Source of the DNA: Ministeria vibrans ATCC 50519
Taxonomy: Eukaryota > Opisthokonta > Filasterea
Reading direction: 5' to 3'
Assembly: GCA_943704425.1 (NCBI GenBank)
Contig: CALSCP010000312.1
Location: 1 to 60,724 of the forward strand
Length of the DNA stretch: 60,724 nt
Below, piece after piece: positions 30,456-41,579 of this stretch. Position 1 is the first letter of the stretch, and each line of letters starts with the position of its first letter. The notes beneath the pieces are model-generated. The model did not search any database. It saw nothing but the letters and a program-made list of their open reading frames with translations, and had not been told where the DNA came from. A program made the translations under genes and the position numbers.

Positions 30456-30835
30456 CAAATGAATCATTCTTCTTATGGCTTTTCTTTCTCTTTTGTCTCG
30501 TTTACCGCCCTCTTTCAACGGTCGCATGTCCGGAATGCCGTGGCAAATTACTTCGTTGACCGACCTTTTTTTTACACCAACACTGTCAGTCACAAACAAA
30601 ACCCCTTCCTCCCTCTCTTTGATTGTCTTACGTGCAGACTGACTTGGGGAATCCTCGGTAGTTCAAGGGCGACGGGTAGCTGTCGCGCTCAATACACGCC
30701 TCATGCACTATGCGATCCAGCTCGTCCGCAGTCACTCCAGGCTAACAATCAAACACAAATAATGAATAACATCAAAACAAATGATACGCATGTACCTTCA
30801 CAGCCTTGGCGGCGATGTCCAACACCTCGCGCGCG
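29461..30835 (-). CDS. Methionine aminopeptidase 1, 5' part missing
   Basis: Type 1 MetAP, which removes initiator Met from nascent proteins. Seven exons: 30794-30835, 30632-30741, 30506-30564, 30240-30392, 29935-30069, 29674-29789, 29461-29598; all phases agree. Sequence in order: [88 protein letters not shown] (two metal Asp), [21 protein letters not shown] (metal His), HCFTIEPMI (Glu), [18 protein letters not shown] (Glu). All five metal ligands are present. Nothing encoding the N-terminal zinc-finger region or the start codon lies upstream of 30835; after 125 bp and a T32 tract the filamin gene begins on the other strand. Confidence 0.92.
30399..30455. repeat. (AAC)n trinucleotide repeat
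   Basis: About 19 copies of AAC on the plus strand within a MetAP intron, next to the acceptor of the exon ending at 30392. Confidence 0.97.
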
Positions 30836-30878
30836 AGCTAAATACGGCAGAAATTGTCAGGAGAGTGGAATAAACGCC

Positions 30879-30879
<1 letters not shown>

Positions 30880-30911
<32 letters not shown>
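30880..30911. repeat. T32 homopolymer at a gene breakpoint
   Basis: 32 uninterrupted T between the first visible MetAP exon (minus) and the first visible filamin exon (plus). Both genes lack their 5' parts here. Confidence 0.95.
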
Positions 30912-30912
<1 letters not shown>

Positions 30913-30975
30913 TCGTTTGCTGTTTTCACACTAATAATAATAATAACAATAATAATATTTTTTTGTTATTGGCAG

Positions 30976-33900
30976 ATGTTGGCGATGGAATTCTTCTGGG
31001 GAATCTTGCCGAGCTCATCAGCGACAAGCGGGTGTTGCGGAACATGACCCGGAATCCCAAGTTCTCCCAGCAAAAGCTGGAGAACCTCCAGCAGGCAATC
31101 AAGTTCTTCGAGGACGAAGGTGCACAACACAACACAACACAATCATCTTCTCATGCCGTTCATTAGGCCTTCGCTTTGTCAACGTTGATCCGGGCGAGCT
31201 TGCCAACGGCAACCCCAAGCTTGCCCTTGGGTTTTTGTGGACCATCATTTTGCGTTACCATGTCAATCGAGGCAGTAAGAACACTAGCGTCGTCAAGGCA
31301 TTGCATCTTACTACGAGTTCTCTCGGTAGACCCCAAGGACGAAGCAGCCACAGAAGGACCTCGAGCTGCCACACTTGCATGGCTGTCTAAAATCTCCGAC
31401 AGCCAAGTCACCTCATTCAAGGCTATGGCGGACGGCGTGCTTCTCAGGTAAACTCGTGCTACACCTTCATGCTTTTTCTCACAACATTTTCATGCCCTTT
31501 TTTCTCCATGTCACAGCAAAGTGGTGAATGCATGCGCTAAAGACGCGGGCCAAGAACCACCTATTGATGTGAGCGCGCTCAATCCGGCGGATGGGATCAA
31601 GAATAACGGTGCAGCCATGGATCTGGCTGAGGCGCGACTGGGCGTGCGCAAGCTCGTCGAGCCCACAGTCTTTGCTGCCGACAAACCCGAGGAACTCAGC
31701 ATCATGACGTACTTGGCGAGTTTTCGCACACTCAAAGGACGCGCCAAGGCACCCCCACGCGTGGTCGGGGCGCGTCTGACGGGCGCCAAGACAACGTGTG
31801 TCGCGCGGCAGTCATCCTTGCTGGTGCATCTCACACTCAATGGCACGCTCATGACGAGTGGAGGCGACGCTGTCGAGGTGCGCTTTGAAGGACCGGGCGC
31901 CGTCGAAGCGGACGTGCTCGACAAGTTTGATGGCTCCTATGCCTGTGAGTACACGGCGAGTGTAGCCGGCCAGCATCGTGTGCTCGTCTTCGTCAATGGG
32001 ACAGAGGAGGCCACGGCTGAGACACACGTCATGGTCGAAAACCCGCTGTCAGCACGCGCCTCAGGACCGGGCCTCGAACAGCCTCTTGCCGGCGTCGAAA
32101 CATCCTTTACCGTGCAGATGCTCTTTAGTGACGCACGCGGCGAAGTGACGCGCAAGGATCCCATTAGCGTGTCGGCGCAGTTGCTGGCACGTATCGTGCC
32201 CCATCGCCGCGGCATGTCGGGTACCGGTGATGCGTCGGGCTCGCCTATTCTACCACTCAACTCGGTCAAGGTCCAAAACAACCACGACGGCTCATTCAGC
32301 GTCTCGTACACACCAAAGCGCGAGGGCGTACACCTTGTGACCCTCGTGCTCGACGGCGTCGAAGTCGCAGACAGTCCCATTTCGGTGACTGTGCGCGACC
32401 GCATTGTTGCACGCCTGTCGGGTCCCGGTGTCGCCGGCACACCCGAAGCAGGCTCGCCCACCTCGTTCAAAATGTTGCTCACCAATCATGCGGGTGTGCC
32501 ACTTGTGCGTGCGCCTCATGGCGCGCGTGACGACGTCGAATGCGTGATCGAGACCAACGACGGCTCGTCGCTCACACCCACGGTGCATATCGAACCCGAC
32601 ACACACGCCTCCGCCGAGGCGAAGGAGGTGTTTCTTGTCACATACACACCACCCGTGGGTGCCGTCTCGGTGCACATCATGCCGCGTCTGTGCGACGGCA
32701 CCAACCTCATAGACGCGCCCGTCGAGGTGGGTGTTGCTGACGTGCGTCTGCGGGTACGCGTGTACGGGCGTGCCATTGAGCAGGGTGCGCTCGTTGACGA
32801 GGCCAACGAAGTCGTGCTGCAAGTGGTGGACGCACGCGGCTGCGACAGAGACCTCGCCGGCCTGCCCATCTACGTGTCCTTTGAGGGACCCGGCCACATG
32901 GAGAGCTCGGTGGGCGACGCCGGTGGCGGACGCTACCCCGTGGTGTTCACCCCTGACACACCGGGTGCCTACTTGCTGACAGCACAGGGCGAGAGCGACG
33001 AAGAGCTCCTTGCCAAGCCTGTCACTGTCATGGTCTCCGATCCGCGTCCCCGTGGACGTCTCTCGCCTGGCGATCTCGAGCAGGCGCGCCCTCGCAAACA
33101 GATCAAGTGTCGTCTGTTTGTGACGGACGCTGACGCACGTCCCCTCGCCGTTGTGCCCCAAAATTTGCATGTCGTCTTTGACGGACCCGCTGCCGTCGTG
33201 CTTCACGCAGTCAAACCTGACCCCAAATCGCGCGTCAGCAACAGCGTCTTTGACTTGACTTTCACAGTGCCCGAAGCGGGTGCCTACTCACTCTCGGCAC
33301 TGCTCGGAGACCATGCGCTCTTGCCTCGCCCGCATGCCTTTGATGTGTACGACGACGATGATGTAACTCAAGTGCCCAAGGTGCGTCTCGAGGGACCCGG
33401 CCTTGACAAACCTGCCGCTGGCACCGATACCTACTTCACAGTGGTGCCCTTGGGCGCTGACGGCGAGCGGCCGCTCGATCCAAGCGCCGCCTCCGCCGTG
33501 CCCATTGAGGTGACTATCGAGAGCGACGACGGCACACGCGTGCCAGTCAAACTGCGCACTCTGCCGACCGGTGAACGTCGTGCGCAATACACAGTGCCGA
33601 GCGGTGGTGGTGTCGAACCTTCAACTCTCACGGTGCGTCCTTTGGTGCACGGCACACTCGCAACACTCGACGGTGTGCCCGTGTTTGTGACCACTACATC
33701 TGCGGTAATTCGTGTGCGCGTCTTTGGCCCGGCACTCACGCCGGGACCCGCCCATGTTGCCAAAGAGAACGAGATTTCGTTGCAGACGCTCGACGCGAGC
33801 GGGCGTCACGACGCGCCCCTCGAAGGACTCCCTATCGCTGCGTCGTTTGCCGGACCCGGTCGTGTGCTGTCAGCCGTCGAGGACTGCGGTGGTGGACGTT

Positions 33901-36900
33901 ACGACGTGTCGTTTACGCCGGACACGGCTGGAAGCTACGAGGTCGAGGCGGTCTGCAACGGGGTGCCCTTGCTGCTCGCGCCCCTTGTGGTGCGCGTAGT
34001 GGACGTCCGCCCACGCGGCCGTCTCTCGGGTTCGGGCCTTGATCGTCCATGTGTCTCGCGACCCAACGTGTGCACACTGCATATCACCACGACAACAGGC
34101 GCCCCTCTGTCGCCCCCACCGCTGCCCGAAGACGTCGAGATTGCCTTTGAGGGCCCCGCCGAAGTGGACGCGGTGTGTAGCTCGACACCAGGCGTCCTTA
34201 ATCGAGCAGTGTACACGGTCACGTTCACGCCCGCCTCCGAGGGTCGCTACACACTCACGCCGTTGCTTTGCGGCGAACCCATTGTCCAGCGTGCCATTCC
34301 CATCGAAGTGGGCCCGGCACCACCGCTGCGCGCTCGTGTGTTCGGTCCGGGCCTCGACCATGCGCTGACTGGCGCGCCCAATGTGGTTGCCATCGAACTG
34401 TACGAGGACACGCCTCGCGACGAAAACCACAGCGCCATCAACAGCACGGGCGTTGCCTACTCACCCACGCAGCGCCAACAACAGCAACGCGATCTCGAGC
34501 GCAAGAGACAGTTCCTGCCAACGTTACCATGCGTGCCTCTCGTCGCCGTTTTCATGGGTCCCGAGCCCGTCCAGAGCAAGGTGATGCCTAACGACGATGG
34601 TACATACACGGTGCAGTTCACGGCACACACACCTGGCGTGTATACGCTCACGCCCGAGCTTGATCTCAACAGCAGCACGGTGGACGAGGCGCTTGCCTTT
34701 GAGAGTTCGCCCGTCACCTTTCGCATACACCCCCGTCCTCACGCGTGTGCACAAGGTGCGCTCATTGAACGCGCCGCACTGTACCTGGGCAAGCGCGAGT
34801 CTTTTGACATTCAAATGATGGACCACAAGGGTCGTCTAGCGGGTGCGTTGCCCGAGGGACGCATGCCCGAACTGGTGTTTGCCGGAGATGCAACGGTAGA
34901 TGCAAGCCAGACGAGTGTTAGTGGGGGTGGTGCCATGGGCCGCTACACTGTGTCGTTTGTCGCCGAGGGCACTCATTCGGGTGTGCTCAGTGTCAACGCC
35001 TTCGACCGCGGCCTGGCTCTCTTTGATACACCTTATTCGCTCACGGTGCGCAGTGGCTCGCTGCGCGTGCATGTGGACGGTGCCGCTCTCGAGCACGCGC
35101 TCGTAGACACCCCATGTGTGCTCACGCTCGACCTACTCGACGAGACGGGGCGCAGCATTAGCAACGACCTCGCCTCTTTGCCACCCGTCACCGTGCATTT
35201 TTCGGGCGCGGGGCGCGTTGACTCGTCAGTTGTACCGCGCGGCGGTGGTTCAGGTCGTCGTTCGAGTTTGTCTCAATCGTCGCGTGCCTTGCCTTCGTGC
35301 TGCTACATTGTAACATTCAGTGCGTCCGAGCCGGGCCCGTATACCATGGATGTGCTGGTGGAGGGTGCAGCGCAGACCGATCGCTCCTCCTTTGCACTGA
35401 CACTCAGCGAGATGGCAGGTGGTCGTGCCTTTGGACGGGGTCTTGAACAAGGCGGAACGGAACGTCCCAACAAGTTCACAGTGGAGACGTTTGCGCCGCG
35501 CACGGGCAAGCGACTGGCATTGGGCGGTCACCGTGTCGACGTGGAGATCACAGGAGTGGCGCCCGTGGACGCAGCAGTTGTGGACAATGGCGACGGCACG
35601 TACGTCGTGGAGTATGCGACGCACACGCCTGGCGACTATCTCATGGATGTGTTTGTGGACGATGCGCCTATTGAGAAGAGTCCCTTTGCGGTGCACGTTG
35701 CAGCAAAGAAGAACGTCAAGGGAATTGATGCAGCTGGAGCGGTGCCAGGGGGCACCGCGACAACGCGCAGCAGCAACAGCACCATTCAAGTGGCAATCAA
35801 GAGTCCCTCGACGGTGCGTGCCGACATCCGCGACAACCAAGACGGCAGCAACACAGTGCGGTTTGTAGCACGCACGCCAGGCGCCTACTCAGTGACAGTG
35901 ACGGGCGGCACGGGGGTCGACGCGCGCATCGAGGGACCCGACACAGTCGATGTCGATGTGCAGACCATCGCCCCTCGCGAGCATCAGATCAGCTTTGTGA
36001 CCAATCAGACTGGTCCCTTCCAAGTCAATCTTCTCGTTGAAAATGGTATCAACAAACAAACAAAAATGAAATCAACGACGTAATAATTAATTCATTATTG
36101 TTTTTGTTCTTTATAATTATTATAGCTGTGACGCGGAAGAAGCGCAGCAAAGGAGGTGACACGGCTGAGGCGCCGATTCGGGCGTCAGAGAGGGTGCTGG
36201 CACGGTGCAGTGGGCCGGGACTCGTCTACCCGTACACTCAGTTGGAGAACCTCATTGTCATTACGTAAGAGACGGAGTCGTATTGGGAGAGAGGAGAAAG
36301 AAAGTTACAGAGAGGAAGCAAAATAATAGAGAGAGAGAGAGAGAAAGAAGCCACTTGAGTGATTGAGAGAGAAAGCGAAACACAGCGAGAGAGGGAGAGA
36401 AAGAATCAAAGCGTGTGCTTGTGTGAGAGCTGATTGTCTTGTTTTGGATTGTTATTAGATCAACTGACATTTATGGGGAGGCACTGAAAAAAGGGGGGCG
36501 CAGTGTGGATGTGGCGATGCAGGGCAAGAGTTATGTGGATGCGAAGATGCTGGACCGGAAGGACGGAACGTATGCGTTTACGTTTCAGACGGACAAGGCG
36601 GGTAAGTATGACCTGGCCGTGGCGATTGACGGAGTTCCGGTACCCGAGAGTCCCTTTACGGTGAATGTGCACGAGCGAGTGCTGGTGCGCCAGTACGGTG
36701 TGGGCCTCGACGTGCCCCTTACCGACGTCGACAACGCCTTTTCCGTGGCGCTTGTGACAAGCAAAGGTGCTGAGCTCTTCCGCGAGTGCTCGCTCGACAG
36801 CTTCCTGCACTCGCTCGAGGTGCGCTTTACGGGTCCTGGCCACGTCGATGCGAGTGTGGCTGTGACACGGCCAGGTGTGTTTTCGGTGAGCTACTTGGCG

Positions 36901-38006
36901 ATTGTGCCCGGCGACTACACGTACAGTCTGCTGCTCAGTGACAAGGAGGTGCACGGCAGCCCCTTCCCGCTGATCATCGAGGAGAATGCCATGCGCGCCC
37001 ACGAGAAGGTGCGACGCGAGCGCAGCGAAAAGGAGGCACTTAAGGTCGCCGACGAGCTGCGTCAAGCCGAAGAGGAGCGACGACGGGCGGGGGAAGAGCG
37101 TGAGTTGCGCGAGAAGCGTCGCGAAGTAGAGCGACTGCGTGAGGAGGCGGCGCGCGAACGAGCAGACTCAGAGCGAGTGGCTTTGCAGGCGATGCAAGCG
37201 GCATCGCTGGCGGCCGAGGAAGCGACAGAGTTGGCGCGCCAGCGCGCCGAAGCCGAGCGCATGGCTGCACGCGAACGTCGAGAGCAGGCGGAGGCAGTGC
37301 GACGCGCTGAGGCGGTGGCGCGTGCGGCTGAGACAGAGCGTAAGGAACTGGAGAACATGCTACGACGCGAACGACTTGCTGCCGAAGAAGAGCAGCGACG
37401 CCGCGAACGACGCGAAGAAGATGAGGAAAAGCGTCGACGCACGCGTGAACAACAAGAGACACGCATTGAGGAGGCGAAGCGACGACGCGAAGAGCTGGCC
37501 AAGGAGCGTGCGTCTGCTCTGGCGGCCTCGAGCAGCGCACCTCTTTTGTCGCCATCACGCACGCGACGTGCTCCCCCAAGCCACGACGACCAGAGTCCCA
37601 TGTCAACGCCGCGAAAGCGAGCGTATCGACCCGACGAAAGTGATGCCATTGATGTCGAGGTGGGGCGCATTGTGAACAACTTGGGGACTTCGTTGGGGAT
37701 TCGGCGGGGCGAGCGACCCGGCATGTACGAGTATGGGCGGAAGAAGTTGAACATCCGAGTGGGCTCGCAGGGTTGCATGGTGCGCGTGGGCGGGGGCTGG
37801 ATGAAGCTCGAGGAGTTCCTCATGCGCCATCCGGCAAGTGCACGACACAGCCCTGCAACACAGACGCGCTATGTGAGCAAGCGGAATCTTGTCGGAGACG
37901 TTGAGGGTAAGTACACACACACATAATTATATGTATTATAATTAATATAATTATAATTATATATAATATAATTATATACGTACACACATATACATAATAC
38001 ATGCAT

Positions 38007-38050
<44 letters not shown>

Positions 38051-38267
38051 GCACATTCTGAGATTGGTCTATGTAGGTGAACAACTGTCCCTGTCACGCC
38101 TGCGTCAGATGTACATGGATCCGGACGCAGACGAAGGGGAAGTGGCTGCGGCTGCGGTGTCGACGCCTGTGCACTCCAAGTCGCCGTCGCGCTTTGAGTC
38201 GCCCGTGGTGGGACTGGCGGGTAAGAAGGGCGAGCATGTGTACAAGGACAACTCGTGGAATACTTGA
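30976..38267 (+). CDS. CH-CH / filamin-repeat / coiled-coil / GAS2-domain cytoskeletal linker, 5' part missing
   Basis: Seven exons: 30976-31119, 31167-31274, 31318-31447, 31517-36045, 36126-36264, 36459-37906, 38077-38267; frame closed throughout, about 2228 residues. It opens inside the first calponin-homology domain (DGILLGNLAELISDKRVL...PKLALGFLWTIILRY), then a complete second CH domain (TLAWLSKISDSQVTSFKAMADGVLL ... LSIMTYLASF). Next are about 15 filamin-type Ig repeats, each starting like GPGLEQP or GPGLDKP and ending PGxYxxxV (residues about 150-1700). A 200-residue R/E/A-rich coiled coil follows (about 37000-37510). Then a GAS2/GAR domain: DVEVGRIVNNLG...RPGMYEYGRKKLNIRVGSQGCMVRVGGGWMKLEEFLMRH, and an Arg/Ser tail. 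Tandem CH domains bind F-actin and GAS2 domains bind microtubules. The N-terminal part of CH1 and the start codon are not found upstream. Confidence 0.92.
37998..38046. repeat. (CA)n microsatellite in filamin intron
   Basis: About 20 CA dinucleotides in the last intron (37907-38076), preceded by an AT-rich palindromic stretch. Confidence 0.95.
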
Positions 38268-38424
38268 AGCGTGCGCGTCTAAATGATGGTCTAAAGAACC
38301 CTTTTATGTGTGTGACGAGAGCGAATGAACAAGAGAAAAAAGAATTTGAACACCATCATGTCACACTGAGGTGTACAATGTGTTCTGGCGAGAAACAAAG
38401 GAAATATATTTTTGAGACAGTTCA

Positions 38425-39434
38425 CTATTCAAGATAGCCGAGATGATGACGCTTTGCAAAGCGTTTGGGACGCTCAGTGTGCTCGGCATCAAGAGTTAGC
38501 AGCTCTGACGGAAGTTTGTTGTTGAGGTGTTCGCGAAGATTGGGATCAGTGGCGACCGTTTCGAGGATGGTTGCAGCAGCCTGAGAAGAAAACATTTGGG
38601 GGGTGTGTGTCGATGAGCGTGTGTCGTTTACCTGTGCGTTCTGTTCGAGCACTTCACGGTTGACATTCTCGAGGGTGTCGCACACTTTGTGATAGCATGT
38701 GTCAAAGGCCGCATTGGCCAGACCGCCGTACAACGTCCGCTCTTCCATCGTCTTGATCACTTCGGCACCTGTCGCCAGACCGCCCTGCAAGAGAGTACGC
38801 CACTATGAGTGGCTTGGGTGTTTTTGAGAGCCTTTTGACGTACGGCGGGAATTCCGTTCTCAATGAAAGGACCGTAGTCAGAGCGACCGTTGAAGGCAGT
38901 GGGAGTAGTGGGAAGAGAGAGGGACTGGAAGTGGGCCTCAAAGAGCCCCTGCAGGTACGATGAGCCATTGACCACCGAGGCATCAGCGCCAGTGCCATTG
39001 TACACTCCACGAAAGTAGTTGGGCGACCCCAACATGTCAAAGTTGAGATTGAGTGCAATCTGCAGACAAAATGTGGTTAAGCATATTGCACGCGTATGTG
39101 TATATAAAATGTCTTAAAATGTCTTTGTGGTGAGTGGGAGAAAAGATTTGAGTGAGTGCGTTGGTACCTCATCAAGTAGAGTGACGTTCTTCGCCTTGAG
39201 TCCATCCACATATGCCTGTGAGCCCAGCAAACCGTACTCCTACAAAAAACAGGACATAAGATGTGCATTGAGCGTGAATTCCAAGAGTGTGTTTGGGACT
39301 GAGGGGTGCATTGAGTGCGGTATATGCACTGGGTGTGTACCTCTGCGCCCCACCAGGCAAAACGAATGGCGTTGTGAGCGGTTTTGCCGGAGCGCAGCCA
39401 CGCAAGACAAATCTCAAGCACAGACGAAGACCCA
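38425..39434 (-). CDS. M28-family metallopeptidase, C-terminal part only
   Basis: Exons 39341-39434, 39168-39239, 38844-39059, 38632-38784, 38425-38580. Reads GSSSVLEICLAWL...NAIRFAWWGAE|EYGLLGSQAYVDGL|IALNLNFDMLGSPNYFRGVYNGTG...TAFNGRSDYGPFIENGIPA|GGLATGAEVIKT...CYHKVCDTLENVNREVL. This is the C-terminal two thirds of a secreted or vacuolar aminopeptidase Y-type M28 enzyme, including the catalytic Glu-Glu (WWGAE|EYG), the metal Asp of NFDM and the terminal metal His (CYHKVCD). The N-terminal half with the first metal His (AHxDS) and the bridging Asp (NDDGSG) is missing: upstream of the 39434 acceptor is an A30 tract and then a first exon of an unrelated helicase. Either the gene is broken or the assembly is joined wrongly. 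Confidence 0.88.
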
Positions 39435-39441
39435 CTAAGAA

Positions 39442-39442
<1 letters not shown>

Positions 39443-39472
<30 letters not shown>
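39443..39472. repeat. A30 homopolymer at a gene breakpoint
   Basis: 30 uninterrupted A (T on the coding strand) just upstream of the acceptor at 39435. It separates M28 peptidase exons from a DDX6-type first exon on the same strand. Confidence 0.95.
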
Positions 39473-39473
<1 letters not shown>

Positions 39474-39533
39474 GGAAGCCAAATGCAAGAAATGAAGGAT
39501 TGCGGGAGGAGGACTAGGGAGGGAAGAGGAGAC

Positions 39534-39665
39534 CTTTGTGTCAGTGACGTCGGAGGTTTTGGGGCGCAGGTCGGCGGGGGGCGCAGTGAGAGTCTCACGC
39601 CAGGAGTCACCAGCCGCAGCGGCAGCGGCAGCCTCCGCCGGGGTAGAGGAGGGGCCGTTGGACAT
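39534..39665 (-). CDS. First exon of a DDX6/Dhh1-type DEAD-box helicase (orphan)
   Basis: ATG at 39665, 44 codons, GT donor at 39533. After an Ala-rich start it reads DSWRETLTAPPADLRPKTSDVTDTK. The DWxxxL..PPxDxRxKTxDVTxTKG segment is diagnostic for DDX6/Dhh1/Rck helicases, which act in mRNA decapping and translational repression in P-bodies; it sits just before the Q motif in that family. No helicase motif follows on the minus strand. The next coding exons belong to the M28 peptidase. It shares a 150-bp upstream region with the divergent sorting nexin gene. Confidence 0.75.
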
Positions 39666-39815
39666 GGGGGTTGGAGAAGAAGACGACGGGTGGCACGCGT
39701 GAAGGGGTGTTTTTACAATGATTACTCAGATGATCAATTCATCGTCGATTATTCAGTCATTCGATGAGGACACGATCACAATTCACACCCTCCCGGCCCA
39801 TTCACAATTGTTGCG
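39666..39815. promoter_or_regulatory. Bidirectional promoter region (helicase exon / sorting nexin)
   Basis: 150 bp between two divergent start codons; AT-rich core with GATGATCAATTCATC-like sequence. Inferred from layout. Confidence 0.45.
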
Positions 39816-41372
39816 ATGGATCCAGCGACGTCGGAAGGACTGGTGAGTGTGCCACTGGAGGCGGACGCGGGAGGACTGGCGACGGCGGTGCGGGCGGAGA
39901 TTGATGTGTCGGAGAGCAAAGAGAACAGCACAGCGTCGGTGTTTGTGGTGACGACACGCGCACTTCCCCGCGGTGCCAGCCACCGCCAGGAGCTGCCGTG
40001 CTGCCGGGTGCGCACCACCAATGACTTTGTGTGGATTCGGGGTGAGCTGAAGCTGCGCTATCCCGGTCTGCTCCTGCCGCCCGTTCCGACCCTTACCGAC
40101 GGCGTTCGCCAGGCGGACGTTGCCTCGCTTGTGCGCAGACTCGGCCGGTGGGTCTGCCGCATCGCCAACAGCCCCATATTTCTTCAGAGCGAACCCTTTC
40201 GCGACTTTCTTTTCAACGCTGCTGACTTGCCGGGCACTCACGGCCCCGTCCGGCTGCTCCCCGCGTCGGGGGTGCCAACAGCCGCTGGCTCGACGAGTGC
40301 TGCCACGACAGCGCGAGCTGCCGCCAGCAGCTTCCTCTTGGGACTGAGCAGTGCTGTGGGCGAAGACCGTGGTTTTGTGCGCAATCCGGTGCTCATCGAC
40401 TGTCGACCACCCGAAGATGACGAAGTGAGTAGCGAGAGATAGATAGATAGATAGGGGGAGAGAGAGAATGTGAAAGAGAAACAATATGAGAGAGAAACAA
40501 TGAGAGAGAGAAACAAGAGAGAAACAATGTTAGAGAGAAACAATGTTAGAGAGAAACAATATGAGAGAGAAACAAGCGAGGAAGAAGCGAAGTGTGTGAG
40601 AAACTAAATGAGATAGACAAGATGTGAAAGAAAAGAGAAAAATTGTCACTGACAGGCCTGCTTGTATGTGTGGTGTGTGTAGTATTTTGAGGAGCGACGC
40701 AAACAGTTGTTGGAAATTGAGGAGCGATGTGTGGCACTACGATCAACGCTGGCTGTGCTTGATGGGGCGCGCAAAGCCGTTGTGGCGAGTCAGGTGGTGG
40801 CACTGGGACGTGAATGGCGAACGTTCAGTGATTGCAGCGCACTTGAGACACAGCTGTCGGCATGTGCGTCGGTGTTTGGGCAGTTGTTGGGGGGACAAGA
40901 AGCGAATGCGACGCAGCAAGTGCGGGTGTGGCAGGAAACTATTGAAGATGCGTTTGTGGAGGCACTGGGACTGATTGCAGGTGCAAAGGACGTCATGAAT
41001 GAACGCACGCGGCTGTTGCATGCAAGCGACGCCGCACACCGCAAAACAGCCCAGTTGGAAGAGAGTCAGCGCAAGCTAAGTCGCTCACTGGACTTTGACC
41101 CGTCCAAGGCGCAGCATGCTCAGCGGTTGGTTGAGCGGAGCATTGAAACACACCGCAAAGCGCGCGCGGTGTATCTGGGCGCTTCGGATGCGATGCGCGC
41201 ACAAATGGCACTGTTTGAGAGTGAGTTTGTGGCGTCGCTTGCGAGTGCACTGCAGCTGCTCACACGCACTCAGACGCAGATTCTTCAGACCGAACTGGGT
41301 GATCACGAAGCACTCTTGGCACAGCTGCGACAAATGAGAGCACCAAGTCACCCAGAAGACAACTCAACATAG
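39816..41372 (+). CDS. Sorting nexin (PX-BAR type)
   Basis: Two exons, 39816-40424 and 40683-41372, phase 0, 432 residues. The N-terminal PX domain (about residues 25-135) shows the expected ASVFVVTTRALP, CCRVRTTNDFVWIRGELKLRYPGLLLPPVP (the conserved R...F..L...L...YP...PPxP pattern) and FLQSEPFRDFL. PX domains bind phosphoinositides on endosomes. The second exon is almost wholly helical with heptad-like spacing (YFEERRKQLLEIEERCVALRSTL ... LESEFVASLASALQLL), consistent with a BAR-like dimer that senses curvature. The two together indicate an SNX-BAR protein acting in endosomal or retromer sorting. Which SNX group it belongs to cannot be told. A GAGA-rich intron of 258 nt separates the two modules. 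Confidence 0.82.
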
Positions 41373-41579
41373 CAATTATATATTTGTATTTGTATAGCAA
41401 TAATAATACACGAAAAAGACTCGAAGGAGTACAGATACGAGTAATCGATAGGCTGTGTTTCGGACAGAAGACTGTTAATAGCGACTGTTTTATGACCTCA
41501 TAATGATTAATAATAATAAGGTTCTGATATTAATTATTATTTCTGATCTGATTGAATACTATAATAATTTCTTTCTCTT

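Noticed and set aside
35250-35840. Long minus-strand frames within the filamin exon
   Set aside because: Antisense shadows of a GC-rich repeat exon; the plus strand encodes clear filamin repeats.
37062-37823. Ser/Arg-rich minus-strand frame opposite the coiled coil
   Set aside because: Complement of the R/E/A coiled-coil codons; the plus strand runs into a GAS2 domain.
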